Below are positions 17,790 through 27,375 of a stretch of 64,000 bases of DNA, piece by piece; the first letter of the stretch is position 1, and every line of letters begins with the position of its first letter. The notes beneath the pieces are model-generated. The model was not told where the DNA came from. It worked only from the letters and a program-made list of their open reading frames with translations, and made no database searches. The stretch is from assembly GCF_015218165.1 (NCBI RefSeq), contig NZ_CP048659.1, positions 1,984,001-2,048,000 of the forward strand, in the 5' to 3' direction. This stretch comes from Acinetobacter piscicola. GTDB lineage: Bacteria; Pseudomonadota; Gammaproteobacteria; Pseudomonadales; Moraxellaceae. The translations under genes were made by a program, and so were the position numbers.

Positions 17790-20700
17790 TTAACGATTAA
17801 ACGCAAACCCACCTTGCTCCTCAGCACCTTTCTGCCGTTTAGTAAGGTATACTCCTCCATCACCAGTTTCTTTTGCTTTACGCTCAGTAGCTTTATAGCT
17901 TTGCATAAGGTTCATGCGATTAATCCGCATTTTTGGATTTTTCTCACTGACATTTTCATTAAATTTTAAAATTTCAGCCCATGCCTTATTCATTCCATCA
18001 CTATCATCATTCTGCCTAGCAACAACCCACTTATGCATTAATTCGCTGCGATGTTTTGAAAGTTTGGTTTTATATTTATAAATTGCTGAACGCCCCTCCA
18101 TTGAAGTCTTAATATCGGAGGGAGAAAAACCAATAGCTTGAGAAAACAACTCAACCGCTGTCACTTCTTCATTATGAATCACATCCTTATTTTTAGTTAA
18201 TACACCTTCATTTGCAAAACGCATAGATTTCATTGCATTCTTTAGTACCACGGGTAACATGGTTTCTATGCCACGACCATAATCACCATCATTGATTTCC
18301 TGAAAGCCTTTAGCAATATTTGTTCCAATTCCTACTACTGGCCCCAGTAATGCCGATTGCATTCCTTTAGCCCAATCAGCACCTTCAAGCCCATCCTGAA
18401 CATCAGGGAAAATTAAGTTATTTAAACCAACTCGACCAGATAAATCTACTGGGCTGAATGCACGAGGCAAACCACTAAATACTAAATCAGCAAACTTAGG
18501 ATGAATATCTGCCAACCAATTTCGAATAACAATTTCTAATTCATAGGGATCATCGTCATCACCATCCGCAGCACCAAAGAACCCCACAGCCCAAGCCGCA
18601 AAAAATGCAGCAGAACCGAGTTTACTTTTCTTTGCGATTAAAACAGAGGCAGTGAAAAGCATTCCTGTAATTGGTAATCCAATTGCACCAGCTGCCAAAG
18701 TCGTCATACCCAAAATACCAGCCAAAGCACGACGAGCCTCTTTTTGTTCCTTAGGGTCGAGCGCATAAATTGACTGATGGGCATTGCGTACCAAGGTATA
18801 AATCATATTCTGAGCATATTGTTTAAATAGTAATACCACTTTTGCAATATTACCTTGCATAAAACGTGCTCGGTTTCCTGTTGAATAATCAAAATGACCT
18901 TTATATACAGAATCGATTGCTTGTTCAAAAGCTTCACTGTGTGTTGCTTTTGAACCATTAGTACTAACATGCTGACGTGCTAGACGATAGGCTGCAATGA
19001 AAGTTACTTCACGGTTAAACCGTTCTGCATGATGAAACATGCCACTTGCCAAACGCATAGCTGGTCGGAAATACCACATTACCTTACTATCTTCACCTTG
19101 AGCAATACCTGCTAAATCATGAGCTTGCGTAACATCAATCACACCACGCTTTACAGCTTCTTCATACGCAACTAGTTCATCACCTTTTAATATCGATGCG
19201 ATATCTGGGTTATAAATATCACCAACACTATTTTTAAAGCCCTCCAAGTTTGAAAAGTCTGGCGTTTTATATCCACTTTTTAAACCAATTCCAAAGTCTT
19301 GTGATGCTTTTAACAATTCCTTTCCAGCTTTATCAAAACCCCATTTCGCACCCATGATTGGATAAGCAATCAAAGCTGTCTGAGATAGGTTGACCATAGC
19401 TGCAGCAGGAGATAAACCCATGTAATACATGAAACCAACACTTGTGAGAAAACTTGATAATGGATTCCCTTTAGGATTCATTAAAAGCTCATGTCTTTTT
19501 TCCATTTCACTAATAACGCGTTGTGCAGAACGCTGATCGTAACCAATGTCTTTATTAAATTCATTGTCTGCATGTTTCTGCATATCAGTAAGTTGTTGGG
19601 CTAACTGATCTCCATAGCGCAGTTTCCCCAAATAATTTGCACCACTAAACATATGCTGAGCAAATGCACGACGAGCATCCTGACTGAACCCAGCAGTACC
19701 CTTTCGATGAATGCCATGTTTTGCCCAGGATAAATCAGGCATAGATGATAGATATAATTGACTTAAAGTATCTTCAAATTCTGCCCGAGCTTCCGTACTT
19801 AAGCCTAAATTTTCAACTTCATTAAAAAGTTCAGACATAAAGCCACGCTCAACACCATCACGACTTGCATTGTACTCTTTGTCTAATTTCACAGGATCCA
19901 CTTTAAATTGTGGATATTTTTTCATTAATTCAGAACGTATAGATTCAGCTTCATTGTTAGTTTCCGCGCGGCTGACGCTTTCTACATCACCATTTTTATT
20001 ACGCATTACAATAATATATTCACCAAAACGAGCTAAAGGGAAGTAAACACCTTTAATTTGACCAAAAGAACCCTCTATATTTTTTAGCAAATCTGATTTT
20101 TTCTGACTGCTTAACGCTGATCGTAGAATACGCTCCCTGACCGCCTCACGTACTTTGGCATAATGCCCACTATAAGCATCACGTGCTTTTTTATACATTG
20201 TTCGAGCTTCAGGAGATAAAGCGTTGTAAGCTTTATATAATTGCTGATACTTAACTTTATCATCACCTGACTGGTGTGGCTTGGCTGGGTCGATCTGAGC
20301 CAAAGTGGCTTCATGCATTAAGTCAGCCAATGCTTCTTCTTCTGTTTTAGAGTTAGGGTCATTCTTATCGATTCTTTTATTTAACTTAGCCCATTCACGC
20401 ACAATATTATCTGCATGAGCAGCTATATCATTTTTATCAGCATCCATCTGATGCACCAAGTCATTGTATACAGATAACTGAGGTAGAATTTTTTTATAAA
20501 TATCTGTGATCTGCATACGACTCAGAAACATCAAACCATATTTCATTGCATCAGCCATACTTGGTAGTTTAAAGTTGCCACTGTACAAATTTTTAATATT
20601 TTCACTTAGACGATCTGTCATACCCTGAGTAGATCGACTAAATCGCATATCTGCACTTTCACTATTAAATGTGCCAGTGTTGCCCTCAGCCATTTTTACT

Positions 20701-23700
20701 TGATTAGGCTCTAATGCAACAATATATTCTTGATCATCAAAATGATGAATAACGCCTTGATATTTTCCAGTACTTGTCGCCTTAATAATTTCATCTCTTG
20801 ATACATTTGCTGTAGTCTGAAATGCGTTACGAATATTGACAAATAAAGGCAATACAAAGCCATTTTTTCCACGAATATTGGCATACACATCAGCTGTATC
20901 AAAACTATCGGTTAAGTAAATACCATCACCTAATATGCCATGGCCTTGTTTAAATTCATTAAACTCAGATGCTGTGCCATGATATACAACTTTAGGTTCT
21001 CCATTTTCATCTAATACCTGTGAAGCATTTGCAGCATCATTTTCCCAATCACCAAACCATTTTTTAAACTCGGGTGTACGGACTTGTAACCATTGCTGTT
21101 CTGAAAGATGGGTAGCTGCACCGTTTGGTGCTTTCATCCATTGATGTGTACCATGATATTTTTGACGAACTAGATCCAACGATGATTGATGTTTAATTTG
21201 CCCAATCATGCGCTCTGACAATGCCAGCATATCGCGAGGATTCAAATTAAGATTGATACCAAAATGATCAAATACCCATGCTTTGACAAACGAAACGATA
21301 TTATTTATCAACTTTTGCAGTGCATTTCGTTGAATCACATTGCGTTGTTGCATTGTTGCTGAAAGTGTCAATAAATAGGGCAAATATTCAAGCTGCTGAC
21401 GTTCAGAGCCTTGTTCACGCTCCGCAAGTAATTTTGCAGCCAAAGCAACAGGATGCCGCTGTTCAACCAACTTATCAAACTGACGCATCAACTCATTATA
21501 TTGCTTCTGGTTCATCATATTTTGAAAACCAGCGTGACCACCCAACTCATGTAAGAATGTTGGTACTGTGCTTTCAGCGGTCAGATTTGATGCAACGAGT
21601 ACAGCTTTACCATTGTGATAAAAGCCCTCAACACCTTCAACCTGATAGTCTTGAATGATTTCAAGTTTACCTTGACGCTCTAACTCATTAATAGTGTCTT
21701 TACCAAAACGATCTACAAGAACATCACGTACTTGTTGGGTTGTAGAACCTGAGTTACTCGCTGATTGACGACTGTATAAAGGTTTATCCTTATTCTTTTC
21801 AGCACTTCTGTTTTGTTTGTGTTGCTCATGGTTTAACGCCATGATTCTTTGAACAATATCGTCAAACTCATCTAAAAAGTGTACTTGAGTCCTAGTTTCT
21901 CTAGTTCTATTTGAATTATTCTGTCGTTCAGATTGACTTGCCCTATTCTCTGCGCTTTCTCGACTTGCTGAGGAAGATCTTTCAGTACTTGCTGGATCTC
22001 TTGAGGGAGTCTGTTGAAATTCTGCATGGTCATTTTTTTGTGTTCCTGCAAAATTTGTTGCTTGCTCTTTTGACTCATTGAAAAGTTGCTCCTGTAATGA
22101 AGAAAATGACTGACGCACATCAAATTCAGCGGTAAATACTGCTATTAATTCATTATGATATTGATCATTTATACCATAATCAAAACGATATTCTATCCAC
22201 TCATCTAACGCCATTGGATTTTTAAACATCCAATTTCTAAGCGTCTCACTCATTTTTTTTAAAAAATTTAGATCGTCTTTGGTAACTTTATTTTGGGCGA
22301 TTGCCTGATATGTCACAGCATGTACAAGTTCATGATTTACCAAGCTTAAAATATCACTTTCCCAATTACCCTGTGGATAGATATAGATTTTTTCAGTACC
22401 ATCTTGACTAAAAGGATAATAGCCACCTTCTGATAATCCTGTTGCGAGCTTAGGATTACGTGTAAAAATAACCTCTATATTTGGATTTAAAGTAGCAATT
22501 TTATTGAGCAACTGAACAGCATAGTCGTGATCATATTCAACTCCTTCCGTTCTCATCAATGCCAAATCATCAACGACATCACCCAATTTATTCACCGAGT
22601 CCATTAGGTGGCTTGGAATAAAATGCGTTTGCCCAATTTCAGAATCAGATTGAATAGCTATAGGCGTGGTAGGTTTGATATTTCGATTATATTGAGGAAT
22701 ATTAGAATCTTGTTTTGTTTCTATTTTTTGATCTTTATACTTTCCAAAATAACGTTGATCGACCACAGCCTTACGAGCTTCTGCCAAAAACATCATGAGG
22801 TCAGCATCATTATAACGTGAAAGGAATTTATCAAAACCACGATCACGAAACCATTGGCGGATATAACCAAGCACTTCTTTTAATTTCTGACGCACAAAGG
22901 GTTTCTTTTCAGCATTCTGTGCAACAAATGCAAATAGCTCACCGACCAAAGCCTGCTGAACATTATATTCAGTATAAATTTCATCTTTTACACCTTGGAT
23001 ATATGGTTCAATATATGCACTTTCAAATTGCTGCATATTCACGCCATTATCTTTGGCTATTTTGCGGATCCCCTCCAGCCCACCAAGTGCATTAAACAAT
23101 TGTTGTAACTTGGTTTTATATTCTCGACCAAATATCTGTTGTACACCAAAATGCCCAACAATTTCATGTGCCAATAATTCCTCATAAGCATCAAATGTAG
23201 TAAGCTGTTTATTGCTATCCCCGTAAACCTGATCAGCAACCACATAAAGCGTGCCATCATGCCAAACACCGCTTACATCATAATTTTGGGTTTCGCCATT
23301 TTCATTTTGGTAGATTGCCTTATCTTGTATGACTTTCGGAAGATCAATAAAACTAGAAATAACCTGAACACTAAACCCATTGGTATTCATATCCCCAACT
23401 TTGCTGACCCTGATCCTATCATGAAGACTGACATTGATACGTCCACTAGAAGACGCATCTTGTGTAGCGGTCATTTTGAGATGATTAAAAAGCGAAATAA
23501 TGTGCTTAACAGCACGACTCAGATTAAAAACCCCAAAAGTTGAATTTAATCGCTGATTTTTTTCTGATACTCCTGCCAGTGCTTGTCCACGACCTCTTTC
23601 TGAATCTTGAAGAATACTTCGCTGTCTGTGGTGAAAATATGACCCATCTGAAATATCAGATTGAGAAGTTCGTGTTGAATCTTCTTGCGTCCTTGGGTCA

Positions 23701-24974
23701 CTGTTTGGGCCAGCACTTGAAGTTCCATCACTCGCTTCAGCAGTGATTCCATTTGAATTTTTTGCTCTGGTGTCGCTTGTTGGTAAATGATCTGAGCGAT
23801 CTCGACTCTGCTGCTGACTTTTACTTCGTGAGGTAAATCGATCATTCTCTTTCTCTTTAAATTGGTTGGTAGAAATTTCAGTAAATATGTTATCTAGTCG
23901 TTTTACCCCATCTTGCCCAATTTCAGAATCCGATTGAATTGTAACGTTTACCTGTGTTTGTTCTGCTATTTTACGGCTAAAATCTTTTATATTTTTTGTT
24001 CTTTGCTTTAGTTCCCCATTCTTACGCGCCTTAATATAAGTTTCCAAATCCACACGATTTTTTAAAAAACGATCCAAAGCACCTGCAGCAACAGCTTTAC
24101 GTGTACTACGCTTTCCATTGACAACTTCATTCTCACTTTGCTTTTGTGCTTTTTTGATTTCTTTATTTAAATGTTTCAGTGATTCCTGTAATTGTTCATC
24201 TGTAGCCAAACCATAAACACTGTTGTGCATATCAGCTAAATCTTTTTGGCGGATTTTTTCGGCACGTATATTTTCAATACTGTCTTTTACATTCTTCTGT
24301 ATTGCTGGTTTGGAAGTATCCTTATTTTTAAGCCAATCTTTGAATTGTTCCATATCCATGTTACGAATAGGACCTACTTTCCAGCCTTTATCAAAGTTTG
24401 ATTTATATGCTGTAGCCGCTTCTTCCTGACTGTCAAAGCCCAGCATAACTTTATGTTCATCAAAGTTACCTGATTCTTGATCAACCTGATCTACGATAAA
24501 TACCTGATTAGAATCTGGATTATTACCGATATAGGTATCAATATGCTCGTTATCAGCACCCTTGGTACGTTTGATATAACCATAATGATCGCTCATCGTA
24601 TGAGCCCATTCTTTCCCATTGGGATCAGTACCACGACGTTCTGAACCTTTTGGATTTTCAATAGATATATCTAAGCCATGAACTTTTATATGACCTTTCT
24701 TATAGTTACCAGCTTCAATCTGGGCTTGAGTTGGTTCAGGGGTATTGTTTTGTGAACTTGTTGCAGCCTGATGTGCATTTTCATCAATACTCATAGCATT
24801 AGGCTTTTTACCTACCCATTCTCCTGTAGTTGGGTGTTTCATGCCTACAATTTCTACTGAACCATCAGCTTTCTGTACAGCATTATAATTAGGATTATTT
24901 AATGCATTGGTCTTTTTATTTTTATCACGCAAATCAATTGTGAAATCATCACCCAAAATTTCAACATCAGACAT
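17790..24974 (-). CDS. Giant phage polyvalent protein (InPase-like, metallopeptidase, ADP-ribosyltransferase-like domains)
   Basis: 2394 residues from the ATG at 24974. Residues about 90-225 resemble the inorganic-pyrophosphatase-like domain of polyvalent proteins (GTDPNGKEWAHTMSDHYGYI). Three zinc-peptidase-like motifs follow: HEIVGH (about 600), HELVH (about 880) and HELGGH (about 1142). An ADP-ribosyltransferase-like domain of the ART-PolyVal type lies near 1290-1460 (KVVYHGTASEFNEFK, then GDGIYLTDSFDTADVYA). The last 900 residues are helical with hydrophobic runs, like LPD38-type ends. Such proteins are thought to be packaged in virions and injected with the DNA. The frame stays open for 74 codons upstream without a start codon, to a TAA 11 bases from an IS5-family element, so the 5' end is probably lost. 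Confidence 0.8.
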   Translation of the reverse strand: MSDVEILGDDFTIDLRDKNKKTNALNNPNYNAVQKADGSVEIVGMKHPTTGEWVGKKPNAMSIDENAHQAATSSQNNTPEPTQAQIEAGNYKKGHIKVHGLDISIENPKGSERRGTDPNGKEWAHTMSDHYGYIKRTKGADNEHIDTYIGNNPDSNQVFIVDQVDQESGNFDEHKVMLGFDSQEEAATAYKSNFDKGWKVGPIRNMDMEQFKDWLKNKDTSKPAIQKNVKDSIENIRAEKIRQKDLADMHNSVYGLATDEQLQESLKHLNKEIKKAQKQSENEVVNGKRSTRKAVAAGALDRFLKNRVDLETYIKARKNGELKQRTKNIKDFSRKIAEQTQVNVTIQSDSEIGQDGVKRLDNIFTEISTNQFKEKENDRFTSRSKSQQQSRDRSDHLPTSDTRAKNSNGITAEASDGTSSAGPNSDPRTQEDSTRTSQSDISDGSYFHHRQRSILQDSERGRGQALAGVSEKNQRLNSTFGVFNLSRAVKHIISLFNHLKMTATQDASSSGRINVSLHDRIRVSKVGDMNTNGFSVQVISSFIDLPKVIQDKAIYQNENGETQNYDVSGVWHDGTLYVVADQVYGDSNKQLTTFDAYEELLAHEIVGHFGVQQIFGREYKTKLQQLFNALGGLEGIRKIAKDNGVNMQQFESAYIEPYIQGVKDEIYTEYNVQQALVGELFAFVAQNAEKKPFVRQKLKEVLGYIRQWFRDRGFDKFLSRYNDADLMMFLAEARKAVVDQRYFGKYKDQKIETKQDSNIPQYNRNIKPTTPIAIQSDSEIGQTHFIPSHLMDSVNKLGDVVDDLALMRTEGVEYDHDYAVQLLNKIATLNPNIEVIFTRNPKLATGLSEGGYYPFSQDGTEKIYIYPQGNWESDILSLVNHELVHAVTYQAIAQNKVTKDDLNFLKKMSETLRNWMFKNPMALDEWIEYRFDYGINDQYHNELIAVFTAEFDVRQSFSSLQEQLFNESKEQATNFAGTQKNDHAEFQQTPSRDPASTERSSSASRESAENRASQSERQNNSNRTRETRTQVHFLDEFDDIVQRIMALNHEQHKQNRSAEKNKDKPLYSRQSASNSGSTTQQVRDVLVDRFGKDTINELERQGKLEIIQDYQVEGVEGFYHNGKAVLVASNLTAESTVPTFLHELGGHAGFQNMMNQKQYNELMRQFDKLVEQRHPVALAAKLLAEREQGSERQQLEYLPYLLTLSATMQQRNVIQRNALQKLINNIVSFVKAWVFDHFGINLNLNPRDMLALSERMIGQIKHQSSLDLVRQKYHGTHQWMKAPNGAATHLSEQQWLQVRTPEFKKWFGDWENDAANASQVLDENGEPKVVYHGTASEFNEFKQGHGILGDGIYLTDSFDTADVYANIRGKNGFVLPLFVNIRNAFQTTANVSRDEIIKATSTGKYQGVIHHFDDQEYIVALEPNQVKMAEGNTGTFNSESADMRFSRSTQGMTDRLSENIKNLYSGNFKLPSMADAMKYGLMFLSRMQITDIYKKILPQLSVYNDLVHQMDADKNDIAAHADNIVREWAKLNKRIDKNDPNSKTEEEALADLMHEATLAQIDPAKPHQSGDDKVKYQQLYKAYNALSPEARTMYKKARDAYSGHYAKVREAVRERILRSALSSQKKSDLLKNIEGSFGQIKGVYFPLARFGEYIIVMRNKNGDVESVSRAETNNEAESIRSELMKKYPQFKVDPVKLDKEYNASRDGVERGFMSELFNEVENLGLSTEARAEFEDTLSQLYLSSMPDLSWAKHGIHRKGTAGFSQDARRAFAQHMFSGANYLGKLRYGDQLAQQLTDMQKHADNEFNKDIGYDQRSAQRVISEMEKRHELLMNPKGNPLSSFLTSVGFMYYMGLSPAAAMVNLSQTALIAYPIMGAKWGFDKAGKELLKASQDFGIGLKSGYKTPDFSNLEGFKNSVGDIYNPDIASILKGDELVAYEEAVKRGVIDVTQAHDLAGIAQGEDSKVMWYFRPAMRLASGMFHHAERFNREVTFIAAYRLARQHVSTNGSKATHSEAFEQAIDSVYKGHFDYSTGNRARFMQGNIAKVVLLFKQYAQNMIYTLVRNAHQSIYALDPKEQKEARRALAGILGMTTLAAGAIGLPITGMLFTASVLIAKKSKLGSAAFFAAWAVGFFGAADGDDDDPYELEIVIRNWLADIHPKFADLVFSGLPRAFSPVDLSGRVGLNNLIFPDVQDGLEGADWAKGMQSALLGPVVGIGTNIAKGFQEINDGDYGRGIETMLPVVLKNAMKSMRFANEGVLTKNKDVIHNEEVTAVELFSQAIGFSPSDIKTSMEGRSAIYKYKTKLSKHRSELMHKWVVARQNDDSDGMNKAWAEILKFNENVSEKNPKMRINRMNLMQSYKATERKAKETGDGGVYLTKRQKGAEEQGGFAFNR

Positions 24975-25210
24975 TACACTTTCGGCTGTATCACCATATT
25001 GTTTTTGAATTTGCTCAGAACCAAATGGTGCTGTAGTAATTTCAGGCTGCTGAGATTTAAGCTGATCAATTTGTTTTTTGATTTTACTTTTTTCAATAGC
25101 CTGTTTAAGACTATTTCCCTTTATCGCATTAAAATTTTGCTCTAGTTGCGCAAGTTGATCTGCAATGCCACTAGTTTGAGATTTGTCAGTATTATTTTAA
25201 GCATCCAAAC

Positions 25211-26249
25211 GGCTTTGTTGCACAAAGATTTGAAATGCAAAGCGCCCCTAATTGAGCCAAATTTAAGGCGTAACTTGGGTAAGTGGTCGACCTAATTCCG
25301 TAAATCTGTTGAGGACTGCTACACGTGCATGAATCTCATTCACCTGACTAGGAAAGCTTCTTGCCATTAATTTATCGCCTAATAATTTGATGCAATGCAT
25401 CTTGGTTTCCACCAAACTGCGGCGATGATAGCCTGACCATTTTTTCCATAGTGTCCTGCCTAAACGTTTAACTGTTCGAAGTAATTCATTTCGCGCTAGC
25501 GAGCTACTCTTTGTATCTTTCCATGGTTTCGCATTTTTTCTAGGTGGAATCACTGCATGCGCTTGCCGATCTGCAATGACCTGACGGCATTGCTTGGTGT
25601 CATAAGCTCCATCGGTATAAACAGAGTCAATCTGCTCATCTTGTGGAATTTGATCGAGTAAATCACCAAGCACTTGTGAATCACTCACATTATTTGTAGT
25701 GAGTTGAATAGCGCGTATTTGAAGGGTTTTAGCATCTATACCAATATGAAGTTTACGCCATTGGCGACGATATTCAGGTCCATGTTTCTTGCGTTTCCAT
25801 TCGCCCTCACCTAGAAACTTCATGCCTGTAGAGTCTATGAGTAGATGCAGCCCATCGCTACTTTTTTGGTAGCTGATTGCAATATCAATATGCTTTTGTC
25901 TTCTACAAAGCGTACTGTAATCTGGTGCGGTCCAATTTAATCCACAAAGTTTAATCAGACTTTGCACAAAGCCAGTGACCATACGTAAAGATAGACGGAA
26001 TAAGGATTTAATCATTAAGCAGCATTGGATAGCTGCGTCGGAGTAGGTTTGATTTCGCCCTTGTTTGCCTTTTGATGGAGCATACCATTGCGTAGCAGGA
26101 TCAAACCAAATGGCAATATTTCCGCGACTCATGAGTGCTCGGTTATATGCGGGCCAATTGGTTGTACGGTAGATTTTGTGTGTAGGCTTCTTCATTTGAA
26201 AATTATATCGCTGAAAAAGCCTTTACAGATAGGTTTGTGCAACAAAGCC
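25211..26249 (-). mobile_element. IS5-family insertion sequence
   Basis: 1039 bases bounded by perfect 16-bp terminal inverted repeats, GGCTTTGTTGCACAAA at 25211-25226 and its complement at 26234-26249, with one transposase gene. Nine-base flanks (CATCCAAAC and GAGATGCAA) do not match, so there is no target duplication. The two sides belong to different genes, so the element marks a rearrangement or deletion junction at the right edge of the prophage arm. Confidence 0.9.
25263..26195 (-). CDS. IS5-family transposase
   Basis: 310 residues, full length. The DDE residues are visible: Asp in LLIDSTGMK, Asp in VYTDGAYD, and Glu in RRSLVETKMHCIKLL, with the YREK-like spacing of the IS5/IS903 group. 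An N-terminal helix-turn-helix region reads YSDAAIQCCLMIKSLF. It cuts and pastes the surrounding element through its terminal repeats. No frameshift or internal stop was seen, so it may be active. Confidence 0.92.
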   Translation of the reverse strand: MKKPTHKIYRTTNWPAYNRALMSRGNIAIWFDPATQWYAPSKGKQGRNQTYSDAAIQCCLMIKSLFRLSLRMVTGFVQSLIKLCGLNWTAPDYSTLCRRQKHIDIAISYQKSSDGLHLLIDSTGMKFLGEGEWKRKKHGPEYRRQWRKLHIGIDAKTLQIRAIQLTTNNVSDSQVLGDLLDQIPQDEQIDSVYTDGAYDTKQCRQVIADRQAHAVIPPRKNAKPWKDTKSSSLARNELLRTVKRLGRTLWKKWSGYHRRSLVETKMHCIKLLGDKLMARSFPSQVNEIHARVAVLNRFTELGRPLTQVTP

Positions 26250-26251
26250 GA

Positions 26252-26410
26252 GATGCAAAGCTTTCAGATTTAGGTGATACTGTAAGTTCTCTTAATAATA
26301 TGTGGTCAGCCATAAATAATTCAAAAACTGATGAAAAGGAGACGTATACATCTTTAATACTTTGGGCCACTGATTTTATTAGTATGGTATCTGGGCAGAG
26401 TAAAACTTGA
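26252..26410 (+). pseudogene. 3' fragment of an unknown gene cut by the IS5-family element
   Basis: Directly after the right end of the IS, an open frame reads DAKLSDLGDTVSSLNNMWSA through to a TGA at 26410, about 52 codons, with no start of its own. It looks like the tail of a helical protein, possibly a phage structural or accessory protein, whose 5' part was lost. The opposite-strand frame across the IS end is not credible. Confidence 0.5.
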
Positions 26411-26447
26411 AGTGCGACATAAACCACCTAATTAATTTAAAAGGTTT

Positions 26448-26741
26448 ATGGAGTATATAAAATTGTCATACCATCATCTTAACTTTGAAGATCGTACTGC
26501 ATTAATGCTTGAATCAAGAAAAGAAGGCTTTTCACCCAGAAAATTTGCTGAACTTATTAAAAGACATCCTAGTATGATCTATCGTGAACTTAAAAGAAAT
26601 AGTATCAATGACGTTTATCAAGCTCGATATGCTTCTGATAACACCTTCGCTAGACGTAGACGTGGTCATAGAAAACTCAAAATCGATTCAATCCTTTGGA
26701 AATTTATTGTTGAAGCGATCCGTTTTAAAAGATCAGCTTGA
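26448..26741 (+). pseudogene. IS30-family transposase, N-terminal remnant
   Basis: 97 residues. The reading YHHLNFEDRTALMLESRKEG, then SPRKFAELIKRHPSMIYRELKRN, is the IS30-family N-terminal helix-turn-helix region. Intact members are about 320-380 residues and carry a DDE domain, absent here. The frame ends in unrelated sequence (RFKRSA), so this is a truncated copy left in the mobile-element cluster. Confidence 0.75.
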
Positions 26742-26893
26742 AAGAATGAATTGATATAAGCATTTTATGATGGAGTTTTAGTTTCTACAATACTACGATA
26801 AGTCTGTAAGGCTAACGCCCCTAGCTTAGATTGATTAACCATACATGATATTGATGTGTGCTGAAATAACAGGACACTTCCACTTGGGAGATT

Positions 26894-27375
26894 CTAGGCA
26901 ACTAACTTGTAAAAGTCCTCTGCCATTTGATTTGGTGTCTTAAAATTCAGTCCTTTCTGAATTCTCTGCTGATTATAGAAGAGCTCTATGTATTTTGTAA
27001 TATCTGCCTTAGCTTCTTCCCTCGTTTTATAGTTCCGATGATGTACAAGTTCGTTCTTACTTGCGGAACGTTGTTCCTCACCCGAGAAACTTTCAATTGG
27101 TGCATTATCAAAACAGTCACCCTTTTTACTCATCGAACCTTGAAAACTATATTTTTCAAGCATATTCCGATATTCATGACTACAATATTGACTGCCTCTG
27201 TCCGAATGAATAATTAAGTTTCGAGGTGGTTTATGATTGCGAATAGCCATACTCAGTGCATTACAAACAAGTTGTGTTGTCATCCTTGCACTCAAGCTAT
27301 ACCCAACTACTTGTTTAGTGCAAAGGTCTTTTAACGCAGCTAAATACAGCCAGCCTTCAGCTGTCCATATATATG
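26894..27375 (-). pseudogene. IS3 transposase OrfB, 3' exon
   Basis: This is the downstream half of the rve/DDE integrase domain. It reads YIWTAEGWLYLAALKDLCTK, then IIHSDRGSQY (second Asp) and KGDCFDNAPIESF (catalytic Glu), to a complete C-terminus. It is separated from its 5' half (29210-29612) by the group II intron. Joining 29612-29210 to 27375-26894 gives 885 bases, an exact 294-residue frame, and restores SDITYIWTAEGW with the first Asp in WVSDI. The transposase can therefore be made only if the intron splices. Confidence 0.8.

Noticed and set aside
26203..26427. 74-codon minus-strand ORF across the IS5-family right end
   Set aside because: It spans the inverted repeat and is antisense to a better-supported truncated frame.
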